Below, piece by piece: positions 1 to 5,659 of a stretch of 5,659 nt of DNA; positions within the stretch are counted from its first letter, which is position 1, and the number at the start of each line of letters is the position of its first letter. This DNA comes from Candidatus Aminicenantota bacterium. GTDB lineage: Bacteria; Acidobacteriota; Aminicenantia; Aminicenantales; UBA8522. The stretch lies in the NCBI GenBank assembly GCA_003524335.1, contig DQHV01000024.1, positions 1,452-7,110 of the forward strand. The letters run 5' to 3'. The notes beneath the pieces were generated by a model that saw only the letters and a list, made by a program, of their open reading frames with translations, did not search any database and had not been told where the DNA came from. The translations under genes and the position numbers were made by a program.

Positions 1-37
1 GGTCTTAAAAAGGCATATGAAGGGTAGGCTTTGACCG

Positions 38-412
38 ATGGACCCAAGAAGACATTTTCAAACCGTTGATGAGTATATAAACACTTTCCCCAAAGAGGTT
101 CAGGATATTTTAGAAAAGCTCAGACAAACAATTCAAAAAGCAGCACCCGAGGCGACCCAGACCATAAATTATGGCATTCCAACGTTTCAACTTCATGGTA
201 ACTTAGTTCATTTTGCAGCCTACAAAAATCACATAGGGTTTTACCCGACGCCAGGGGCAATTGAGGCTTTTAAAAAAGAGCTGTCAGGATACAAGGGGGC
301 CAAGGGTTCTGTTCAATTTCCGATAAACCAACCGCTTCCTTTTAAACTTATTAGGACGATAGTGAAGTATCGAGTGAAGGAAAATGAGGAACGAAAAAAG
401 GGGAAGAAATGA
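38..412 (+). CDS. DUF1801 (YdhG/Fra-like) small protein
   Basis: This complete 124-residue protein belongs to the DUF1801 family (PF08818). The seen signatures are an N-terminal TVDEYI segment (about residues 10-15), a helical EVQDILEKLRQTI stretch, APEATQTINYGIPTF (about 36-50), and the hallmark FAAYKNHIGFYPTP followed by a KGSVQFP segment. Family knowledge: Bacillus subtilis YdhG (Fra) is a member described as a frataxin-like iron chaperone, but most members are uncharacterised, so an iron role is only inference. It is a soluble cytoplasmic protein with no signal peptide and a Lys/Glu-rich tail. The ATG is well fixed: an in-frame TGA lies two codons upstream (32-34), and a purine-rich AGGGTAGG (21-28) serves as ribosome binding site. 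The gene converges on uvrA. Its base composition is much more AT-rich than every other gene here, with frequent TTA, ATA and AAA codons, which suggests a different origin or recent transfer. Confidence 0.85.
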   Translation: MDPRRHFQTVDEYINTFPKEVQDILEKLRQTIQKAAPEATQTINYGIPTFQLHGNLVHFAAYKNHIGFYPTPGAIEAFKKELSGYKGAKGSVQFPINQPLPFKLIRTIVKYRVKENEERKKGKK

Positions 413-493
413 GCCTTAAAAATGGAAAGCTTCCGGCTGCAGTTCCAGTCGAGCGGCGTTTGCAGCCACACCATTTCTCCCTGGCTGAGACCT
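413..493. terminator. Convergent gap with weak hairpins, possible terminator
   Basis: This 81-bp gap separates the convergent DUF1801 gene and uvrA. It contains an inverted repeat GGCTGCA (435-441) / TGCAGCC (461-467) with a 19-nt loop. Beside it lies GGAA (424-427) / TTCC (431-434) with a 3-nt loop. Read on the minus strand, the small hairpin is followed by ATTTTTAAGG, which would give uvrA a weak intrinsic terminator. On the plus strand no T-run follows either hairpin. The long loop and the short second stem make this tentative. Confidence 0.3.
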
Positions 494-3202
494 TCAGCGC
501 AGGCAGGCCCGCAGAAACCGCGCCGTGATCGATCGCTTGGACTTCGCCACTTCCTCCGGAGTCCCCTGAGCCACGATCCTTCCGCCCCCGTCCCCGCCTT
601 CCGGCCCAAGATCGATGACGTGGTCGGCGCACTTGACGACGTCGAGGTTGTGTTCAATGACGAACACTGTATGGCCTTCGTCGACGAGCTTCTGGAAGCA
701 GCGGAGCAGGACCGCGACATCCTCGGGGTGGAGGCCGATGGTTGGCTCGTCAAAGAGGTAGAGGATCCGCTTCTCCCGTTCGTGGACGAGGTGGTAGGCG
801 AGCTTGATGCGTTGGAGCTCGCCGCCGGAAAGCGTTGTCGTGGGCTGTCCCAGCCGCAGGTAGCCGAGCCCGACCTCCTTGAGCGGTGAGAGCTTCTTCT
901 GGATGTCGGCCCGGTCGGAAAAGAACTCGAGCGCTTCTTCGACGCTCATCCTTAAAACTTCATCGATGTTCTTGCCCCTGTACCTGACCTCGAGGATATC
1001 GCTGCGGAAGCGCTTCCCCTTGCAGGCATCACAGGTGAGGACGACATCGGACAGGAACTGCATCTCGACGATCTGCTGCCCGGCGCCCTTGCACTCCTCG
1101 CAGCGGCCGCCGGCCGTGTTGAAGGAGAAGAATCCCGGTTTATACCCCATCGCCCTGGATTCGCGCGTCTCGCTGAAGAGGTCGCGGATACCGTCCATGG
1201 CCTTGGTATAGGTGGCGGGGATAGAGCGTGGCGACGCGCTGAGCGGCGACTGGTCCACCATGATCATCTTGTCGATGAGCTCAAACCCGTTGATCTCCTT
1301 GAACCCGTTCGCGGCCCCGCCGCTCCAGCCGAGGTAGAGGACGTCGTTGAGGAGCGTGCTCTTGCCCGAACCCGATACACCGGTGACACAGGTGAAAGTC
1401 CCGAGGGGGATACGGACATCGATATGCTTCAGGTTGTGCTTGAAAGCGTCGTCGATGGCGATGTAGCCGGCGCCGCGGCGCCGCTTCACGGGGACCGCGA
1501 TCTCCCGCTCTCTCCGCAGGTATTGGGATGTCAGTGAGTCCTTTTTTTTCAGGAATTCGGTCATCGGGCCGCAGAACAGGACCTCGCCGCCCTGCTCTCC
1601 GGCCTTGGGGCCGAGGTCGATGATGTGTTCGGCGGAGCGGATGATCTCCGGGTCGTGCTCGACCACCAGGACGGTGTTGCCGATCTCTTTCAGGGATTTG
1701 AGGATCTCGATGAGCCGGTGGTTATCGCGGGCGTGGAGGCCGATCGAGGGCTCGTCCAGGACAAAGAGGGTGCCGACGAGCGAGGCGCTCAGGGCGGCGG
1801 CCAGGTTAATCCGTTGGGCCTCGCCGCCGCTCAGGGTGAAGGTCATCCGGTCCAGGGTGATGTAATCGAGGCCGACCTCGAGGAGGAACTTCAGACGGTT
1901 CTGGACCTCGGCCACGAGCTTCTCGGCCACCTGGCGCTCGAAGGGCGTGAGCTTGAGATCCCGGAAGAAGGCGGCCGCCTCCTTGACCGTCATCCGGGTG
2001 ACCTCGCCGATGGAAAGGCCGCTGACCCTGACGCTCAAGGCACGGGGGTTGAGGCGCATCCCGCCGCAGGAAGGGCAGGGGACATATTTGCGGTAGCGGC
2101 TCAGGAAGACGCGGACCTGGACCTTGTAGTTCTTGGTCTTGAGCCAGTCAAAAAATCCCTTGACCCCCCCATAGCTCCCGCCGCCCTCCATGACAAAGCT
2201 TTGCTGGTCAGGCTTGAGCCTCCGGTAGGGGACTCGGGTAGGAATGCCCCTTTTCCGGGCTTCGCGGACGAGCTCCTTCATCCACCACCGGGAGACGGGC
2301 TTGGTCCAAGGTTCAATGGCGCCGTCCTCGAGGCTCTTGTTCTTGTTGGGGATGATCTTGTCCTCGTCCAGCACGGCCAGGTCCCCGAACCCGTGGCAGT
2401 CCGGGCAGGCGCCCTGAGGGCTGTTGAAGGAGAAGAGGTTGGGAAAGGGATCTTCGTAGACGATCTTGTCGGTCTTGCACTCGAGCTTGTCCGAAAAGAG
2501 GAGTTCCCGTCCGTCCTCGGCGCGGACCTTGACGCGGCCATCTCCCTTCTTAAAGCCCATTTCCAGCGAATCAACCAGGCGCTCCCTGTCCTCGGGGTCG
2601 AGGACGAGGCTGTCGACGAAGATGTCGAGATCGCCCTTTTTGGGGAGTCTCGCTTTTTCGAGCTCGATGACGCGACCATCCTGGATGACCCGGAAAAAAC
2701 CTTCCTTCTTGAGGAGGGCGATTCCTTTCTCCGGCGGCCAGGAGAAGGAGATCGTGACCTTGGCCGGAAGCGGGAGCTTCAGGAGCGTCTCGGCGACGAC
2801 GTCGATAGTGTCGCGGCGCACGGGCCGGCCGCACTGGAGGCAGTGGACCGTGCCGATGCGGGCGAAGAGGACGCGCAGGAAGTCGTGGATCTCGGTGACT
2901 GTCGCCACAGTTGAGCGGGGATTCTTGGTGGCGGCCTTCTGCTGGATGGCAATGGCCGGGGTGATGCCCTCGATCAGGTCGGCGTCGGGCTTGTCCATCC
3001 GTTCCAGGAACTGGCGGGCATAGGAGGACAGCGATTCGAGGTAGCGACGCTGGCCCTCGGCGTAGAGGGTATCAAAGGCCAGGGACGACTTCCCGGAGCC
3101 GCTGACTCCGGTGACGATGATGAGCTTGTAAAGCGGGATGTCGAGGTCGATGTTTTTCAGGTTGTGGACCCGCACGCCGCGGAGAGTGATTCTCTCGTCC
3201 AT
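494..3202 (-). CDS. uvrA: UvrA, excinuclease ABC subunit A
   Basis: This is a complete 902-residue UvrA. As a dimer it scans DNA for bulky lesions, loads UvrB, and dissociates before UvrC cuts. Both ABC ATPase halves are intact. Half 1 has Walker A GVSGSGKS (32-39), signature LSGGEAQR (457-464), Walker B LFVLDEPSIGLH (479-490) and switch His516 in VVEHD. Half 2 has GVSGSGKS (608-615), LSGGELQR (791-798), LFDEPTIGLH (816-825) and His851 in VIEHN. The UvrB-binding region lies at about 120-240 and opens with HCLQCGRP. The C-terminal zinc finger is complete: C701, C704, C724 and C727. Another CxxC is C376/C379. The first-half finger is altered: C242-x2-D245 then C266-x2-C269, with Asp where a fourth Cys is usual. 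It is slightly shorter than the usual ~940 residues, mostly by compact linkers, for example before VDQSP (649-653). The ATG has AAGG six bases upstream. The retained UvrB-binding region argues against a UvrA2-type paralog. Confidence 0.96.
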   Translation of the reverse strand: MDERITLRGVRVHNLKNIDLDIPLYKLIIVTGVSGSGKSSLAFDTLYAEGQRRYLESLSSYARQFLERMDKPDADLIEGITPAIAIQQKAATKNPRSTVATVTEIHDFLRVLFARIGTVHCLQCGRPVRRDTIDVVAETLLKLPLPAKVTISFSWPPEKGIALLKKEGFFRVIQDGRVIELEKARLPKKGDLDIFVDSLVLDPEDRERLVDSLEMGFKKGDGRVKVRAEDGRELLFSDKLECKTDKIVYEDPFPNLFSFNSPQGACPDCHGFGDLAVLDEDKIIPNKNKSLEDGAIEPWTKPVSRWWMKELVREARKRGIPTRVPYRRLKPDQQSFVMEGGGSYGGVKGFFDWLKTKNYKVQVRVFLSRYRKYVPCPSCGGMRLNPRALSVRVSGLSIGEVTRMTVKEAAAFFRDLKLTPFERQVAEKLVAEVQNRLKFLLEVGLDYITLDRMTFTLSGGEAQRINLAAALSASLVGTLFVLDEPSIGLHARDNHRLIEILKSLKEIGNTVLVVEHDPEIIRSAEHIIDLGPKAGEQGGEVLFCGPMTEFLKKKDSLTSQYLRREREIAVPVKRRRGAGYIAIDDAFKHNLKHIDVRIPLGTFTCVTGVSGSGKSTLLNDVLYLGWSGGAANGFKEINGFELIDKMIMVDQSPLSASPRSIPATYTKAMDGIRDLFSETRESRAMGYKPGFFSFNTAGGRCEECKGAGQQIVEMQFLSDVVLTCDACKGKRFRSDILEVRYRGKNIDEVLRMSVEEALEFFSDRADIQKKLSPLKEVGLGYLRLGQPTTTLSGGELQRIKLAYHLVHEREKRILYLFDEPTIGLHPEDVAVLLRCFQKLVDEGHTVFVIEHNLDVVKCADHVIDLGPEGGDGGGRIVAQGTPEEVAKSKRSITARFLRACLR

Positions 3203-3217
3203 GAGTCGCCTTAACTA

Positions 3218-3253
3218 AACCCCCATTATACCGCATTTGCGTCCGTTTGGCAT
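3218..3253 (-). promoter_or_regulatory. uvrA sigma-70-type promoter
   Basis: Read on the minus strand, a perfect -10 TATAAT (plus-strand 3225-3230) lies 17 bp from a -35-like ATGCCA (3248-3253, four of six matches to TTGACA). Transcription would start near 3218, leaving a leader of only about 16 nt that contains the AAGG ribosome binding site (3209-3212). No CTGT-N8-ACAG or GAAC-N4-GTTC LexA box was seen, so SOS control is not supported by known motifs. Confidence 0.6.
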
Positions 3254-3281
3254 TGAGAACCGTTCCAGTTTCGCTTAATAT
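3253..3281 (+). promoter_or_regulatory. mntP sigma-70-type promoter, abutting the uvrA promoter
   Basis: TTGAGA (3253-3258, five of six matches to the -35 consensus) is followed after 17 bp by TAATAT (3276-3281, four of six). An alternative -10 is TATAAC (3279-3284), but its 20-bp spacing is poor. Transcription would start near 3288, about 33 nt before the GTG start. The -35 box shares base 3253 with the uvrA -35 on the other strand, so the two polymerases would compete for this site. A near-palindrome GAAC-C-GTTC (3257-3265) sits in the spacer. The leader seems too short for a yybP-ykoY manganese riboswitch. Confidence 0.45.
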
Positions 3282-3320
3282 AACAGCCTCTGATTTCCTC
3301 AAACTGGGACGTGTGGCGGC

Positions 3321-3881
3321 GTGAGTATACTATTGGTCCTCGGTATCGCTTTTGCCCTGGCGATGGATGCGTTTGCCGTCTCGCTTGGCCTCGGGCTGAG
3401 CTTGAAGCCGGCGACCGGCGGCCAAACCTTCCGTCTGGCCTTCCACTTTGGATTCTTCCAGTTCCTGATGCCGGTTGTTGGTTGGGCGGCCGGGGAGACC
3501 CTTATCCATCATATCGAGAAGTACGATCACTGGGTGGCCTTCGTCCTCCTCCTGGGTGTCGGCGGGAAGATGATCTACGAGTCCTTTAGGCCGGAAAAGG
3601 ACTCCGGATCCGGGCGTTCCGACCCGACTCGCGGGGCTTCACTGCTTGTGCTTTCCGTGGCGACCAGCCTGGATGCCCTGGCCGTCGGCCTGAGCCTGGC
3701 CGCGCTCCGGGTGGACATCGTCTTCCCCGCCGTCGTGATCGGGATCGTGGCCTTTGCCATGACGGTGGCGGGGATGAAGATCGGACCGTCCCTGGGGAAG
3801 ATCATCGGCCGGAGAGCGGAGCTTCTGGGCGGTGTCATCCTGATCCTGATCGGAATCAAGATCCTCGTTGACCATCTGTAG
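3321..3881 (+). CDS. mntP: MntP-family manganese efflux pump
   Basis: This 186-residue integral membrane protein matches MntP (UPF0059/DUF204) in length and in its internal duplication. It exports Mn(II) from the cytoplasm and protects against manganese excess. Six hydrophobic segments are visible at about 3-26, 37-58, 70-89, 105-127, 131-152 and 165-184. A charged cytoplasmic loop (RPEKDSGSGRSDPTR, about 90-104) separates the two halves. The repeated motifs are AMDAFAVS (14-21) in segment 1 and SLDALAVG (116-123) in segment 4. Asp16 and Asp118 are the kind of membrane acidic residues thought to handle the metal. The GTG start is chosen because it opens just before segment 1. The first internal ATG (codon 15) would delete that segment. 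The Shine-Dalgarno is weak: only GGGA at 3306-3309 is visible. It is divergent from uvrA, with its own promoter. The next gene downstream has its own promoter as well, so mntP is probably monocistronic. Confidence 0.93.
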   Translation: MSILLVLGIAFALAMDAFAVSLGLGLSLKPATGGQTFRLAFHFGFFQFLMPVVGWAAGETLIHHIEKYDHWVAFVLLLGVGGKMIYESFRPEKDSGSGRSDPTRGASLLVLSVATSLDALAVGLSLAALRVDIVFPAVVIGIVAFAMTVAGMKIGPSLGKIIGRRAELLGGVILILIGIKILVDHL

Positions 3882-3890
3882 CCCAGAAAG

Positions 3891-3917
3891 TTGACAAAAT
3901 CCTCGAGTCCGTATAAA
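3891..3917 (+). promoter_or_regulatory. Promoter of the Gfo/Idh-DUF1080 operon
   Basis: A perfect -35 TTGACA (3891-3896) starts ten bases after the mntP stop and is followed by TATAAA (3912-3917, five of six matches to the -10 consensus). The 15-bp spacer is shorter than the ideal 17, so the promoter may be weak or need an activator. Transcription would begin near 3924, giving a leader of about 86 nt. The strip here is visibly AT-richer than the flanking genes, as expected for a promoter. Confidence 0.5.
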
Positions 3918-3923
3918 TGTTGT

Positions 3924-4010
3924 TTCTCGCTTTATTTTCCGGATGTCCCCCGAGGCGCACTTCGTTCCTGCGAGGGTGGCACCTTGGGGAACGTCCCCAA
4001 GGAGGTGGAT
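3924..4010 (+). promoter_or_regulatory. Structured mRNA leader with Shine-Dalgarno-masking hairpin
   Basis: The arm CCTTGGGGA (3982-3990) pairs perfectly with TCCCCAAGG (3994-4002) across a 3-nt loop. The 3' arm contains the first four bases of the strong ribosome binding site AAGGAGGTG (3999-4007), which sits five bases from the ATG. An alternative pairing, CACCT (3980-3984) with AGGTG (4003-4007), would mask the rest. Upstream, TCCCC-C-GAGG (3946-3955) can pair with the same CCTTGGGGA arm (nine pairs, one G-U, one bulged C), which would free the ribosome binding site. A small CGCA/TGCG stem (3956-3959, 3969-3972) fits within the loop of that alternative fold. The pairing is read directly from sequence. 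A switching role is inference, and I recognise no known riboswitch class with confidence. Confidence 0.5.
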
Positions 4011-5369
4011 ATGAAATCATTAACACGTCGGGAGTTTATGGGCCGGTCGGCCGTGGCCGCGGCCGGGCTGATGATTGTGCCCCGTCACGTCCTCGGCGGC
4101 AAGGGCTATCAAGCGCCGAGCAACACCCTGAACATCGGTTGCGTCGGCGTCATGGGGAAGGGCCAATCCGACATCGCCAGTTGCAGCACGGAGAATATCG
4201 TGGCCGTTTGCGATGTCGACGACGAGATGATGGCCAAGTTCATGACGGACGGACAGAACACGTCCGAGCAGCTGGCCAAGTACGAAAAAGCCGCCAAGTA
4301 CAGCGACTTCCGCGAGATGCTGGATAAGGAGAAGAGCATCGATGCCATCACGGTCAGCACGCCTGACCACAACCATGCCGTGATCGCCATGATGGCCATC
4401 AAGATGGGCAAGCACGTCTTCGTCCAGAAGCCGCTGACCCATACGGTCAAAGAAGCCCGGATGCTGGCCGAGGAGGCCAAGAAGGCCGGAATCGTCTCCC
4501 AGATGGGCAACCAGGGACACTCCAAGGAAGGTGCCCGCCTGGTGTGCGAATGGATCTGGGATGGCGCCATCGGACCCGTGCACGAGGTCCATGTCTGGAC
4601 CAACCGGCCGATCTGGCCGCAGGGCATCGACGCGCCCAAGGAGACCCCTTCCTGCCCGCCGACCCTGGATTGGAACCTCTGGATCGGGCCGGCCCCGTGG
4701 CGCTACTTCCACCCGGCCTATCATCCCTTCGCCTGGCGCGGCTGGTGGGATTTCGGGACGGGCGCGCTGGGCGACATGGGCGCTCACCTCATGGACCAGC
4801 CGTTCTGGGCGCTCGACCTGGGCCATCCAAAGACGATCCAGGGCTCTTCGACTCAGTTCACCAAGGATTCCTACCCGGTTGCCGAGACGATCACCTATGA
4901 GTTCCCAGCCCGGGGCAAGTTCCCACCGACGAGGCTTACCTGGTACGACGGCGGCCTGGCGCCGACACGTCCCAAGGAGCTGGAAAACGGTCGGATGATG
5001 GGCGACGAAGGGGGCGGGGTCCTCTTTGTCGGAAAGAAGGGGATGCTGATGTGCGGCACCTACGGCGAGAACCCGCGTCTGCTGCCCGAGAAGCTTATGC
5101 AGGACTACAAGCGCGCGCCGAAGACCATCCCCCGGTCTCCCGGGATACACGAGGAATGGATCGCGGCCATCAAAGAGGGCAAGAAATCGACCACCGATTT
5201 CTCTTATTCGGCGACGCTGACCGAGGTCATGCTGCTCGGAAACATCGCCATGCGGATGGCGGTGGCCAAGACCGTACTGGAGTGGGACCCGGTGAAGATG
5301 GAGTTCCCCAACCTGCCCGAAGCCAATCCGTACCTGCACAAGGAGTACCGGCAGGGCTGGTCTCTGTAG
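4011..5369 (+). CDS. Tat-exported Gfo/Idh/MocA family oxidoreductase
   Basis: This 452-residue NAD(P)-dependent dehydrogenase probably acts on sugars or glycosides outside the cytoplasm. The N-terminus is a Tat signal: TRREFM (5-10), then a hydrophobic run AVAAAGLMIVP (14-24). Tat export implies it leaves folded with its cofactor bound. The Rossmann domain follows: a glycine loop GCVGVMGKG (43-51), acidic strand end CDVDD (67-71), STPDHNHA (116-123), and VQKPLTH (138-144) in the place of the usual EKP motif, with Lys140 as the expected catalytic lysine. GNQGHS (166-171) and GALGDMGAH (251-259, Asp255 and His259) lie in the substrate domain. The ATG was chosen over an upstream in-frame TTG at 3891 because it has the ribosome binding site AAGGAGGTG and begins right at the Tat signal; the TTG lies inside the -35 box. 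It is 18 bp upstream of a DUF1080 gene, which points to 3-keto-glycoside metabolism. The exact substrate cannot be told from sequence. Confidence 0.92.
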   Translation: MKSLTRREFMGRSAVAAAGLMIVPRHVLGGKGYQAPSNTLNIGCVGVMGKGQSDIASCSTENIVAVCDVDDEMMAKFMTDGQNTSEQLAKYEKAAKYSDFREMLDKEKSIDAITVSTPDHNHAVIAMMAIKMGKHVFVQKPLTHTVKEARMLAEEAKKAGIVSQMGNQGHSKEGARLVCEWIWDGAIGPVHEVHVWTNRPIWPQGIDAPKETPSCPPTLDWNLWIGPAPWRYFHPAYHPFAWRGWWDFGTGALGDMGAHLMDQPFWALDLGHPKTIQGSSTQFTKDSYPVAETITYEFPARGKFPPTRLTWYDGGLAPTRPKELENGRMMGDEGGGVLFVGKKGMLMCGTYGENPRLLPEKLMQDYKRAPKTIPRSPGIHEEWIAAIKEGKKSTTDFSYSATLTEVMLLGNIAMRMAVAKTVLEWDPVKMEFPNLPEANPYLHKEYRQGWSL

Positions 5370-5387
5370 CGGCCGGAGGACATGCCG

Positions 5388-5659
5388 ATGAACAAAATCC
5401 TGGGCTTCGTGGTCATATTGCTGCTTATTCCGGGCATCATAGTGGCTTTGGCTTTGAAGGATTTGCCCCAAAGCGCCGCCCAGAAGGCGGACCTGGAGAA
5501 ATGGGCCATCCATGACCTGAACAGGCCGCTGCCGCCGGTCGTCGACCCGGGCCCGGCCGGGCCTCCCGTGGCCGCTCCCTCGGACGCCATCGTCCTTTTC
5601 GGCGGCAAGGACTTGACCCAGTGGGAGGATGGCAAGGGTGAACCGGCCAAGTGGAAGGT
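5388..5659 (+). CDS. DUF1080 (3-keto-disaccharide hydrolase-like) protein, 3' truncated
   Basis: Only the first 90 codons are in the window. The protein starts with a signal peptide or membrane anchor (hydrophobic residues 4-23), continues through a charged segment with WAIHDLNRP (39-47) and a proline-rich linker (about 47-64), and enters the DUF1080 fold at AIVLFGGKDLTQWE (67-80), the typical N-terminal LF-x-GK-x-L-x-x-W motif of PF06439. Family knowledge: these concanavalin-like beta-sandwich proteins include enzymes that cleave 3-keto-glucosides by hydrolysis or by 1,2-elimination. The catalytic residues lie beyond the window. ATG 5388 is preferred over ATG 5382 because GGAGGA (5375-5380) is seven bases from the former and only one from the latter. 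It would be translated from the same mRNA as the oxidoreductase and act in the same extracytoplasmic space. A purely carbohydrate-binding role is the alternative. Confidence 0.85.
   Translation, partial: MNKILGFVVILLLIPGIIVALALKDLPQSAAQKADLEKWAIHDLNRPLPPVVDPGPAGPPVAAPSDAIVLFGGKDLTQWEDGKGEPAKWK

Noticed and set aside
1625..2914. A 429-codon open frame on the plus strand opposite uvrA
   Set aside because: It is fully antisense to a clearly conserved uvrA; its acidic, low-complexity product and lack of family motifs mark it as a shadow of GC-rich codon structure.
3257..3265. GAAC-C-GTTC as a LexA (SOS) box for uvrA
   Set aside because: The half-sites resemble the Gram-positive LexA box, but the spacing is 1 bp instead of 4; only kept as an unassigned near-palindrome.
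3203..3320. Possible yybP-ykoY manganese riboswitch before mntP
   Set aside because: The expected leader is only about 33 nt, and no paired-loop architecture typical of that riboswitch was seen.
3891..4010. N-terminal extension of the Gfo/Idh protein from a TTG start
   Set aside because: The TTG lies inside a -35 box, has no good ribosome binding site, and would place 40 residues before a clean Tat signal; the ATG at 4011 has an excellent ribosome binding site.
4020..5513. A 497-codon open frame on the minus strand opposite the Gfo/Idh gene
   Set aside because: It is antisense to a gene with full family motifs, spans two genes and the gap between them, and its Arg/His/Gly/Leu-rich product resembles no family.
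1..5659. CRISPR arrays, tRNA or rRNA genes, insertion sequences
   Set aside because: No periodic direct repeats, tRNA-like cloverleaf, rRNA stretches, transposase motifs or terminal inverted repeats were seen.

Overview
The window holds five protein genes, the last cut by the window end, on a mostly GC-rich background. The flavour is that of a high-GC, non-proteobacterial Gram-negative bacterium. UvrA wording, together with a Tat-exported Gfo/Idh oxidoreductase followed by a DUF1080 protein, is the kind of set seen in Acidobacteriota, Aminicenantes, Planctomycetota and Verrucomicrobiota. I lean to the Acidobacteriota/Aminicenantes side, from remembered family resemblance only.

Layout. (1) 38-412, plus strand: a small DUF1801 (YdhG/Fra-like) protein in clearly AT-richer DNA. 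(2) 413-493: a short convergent gap with weak hairpins. (3) 494-3202, minus strand: a complete uvrA, the DNA damage-recognition ATPase of nucleotide excision repair. (4) 3203-3320: a divergent promoter region in which the -35 boxes of uvrA and mntP touch. (5) 3321-3881, plus strand: mntP, a manganese exporter. (6) 3882-4010: a promoter and a structured mRNA leader whose last hairpin covers the Shine-Dalgarno of the next gene. (7) 4011-5369, plus strand: a Tat-signal Gfo/Idh/MocA oxidoreductase. (8) 5388-5659, plus strand: the first 90 codons of a DUF1080 protein.

The last two genes are 18 bp apart and form an operon. Gfo/Idh enzymes paired with DUF1080 proteins fit glycoside breakdown through 3-keto intermediates outside the cytoplasm: the oxidoreductase makes or reduces the 3-keto sugar and the DUF1080 protein cleaves the 3-keto-glycoside. 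uvrA and mntP are housekeeping genes (repair, metal homeostasis) with no evident functional tie to that pair.

The most unusual element is the leader at about 3924-4010. A perfect 9-bp hairpin includes half of a very strong Shine-Dalgarno. An upstream near-copy of its SD-side arm can pair with the same partner arm, so two mutually exclusive folds can be drawn. This looks like a translational switch, but no ligand or known riboswitch class could be assigned.
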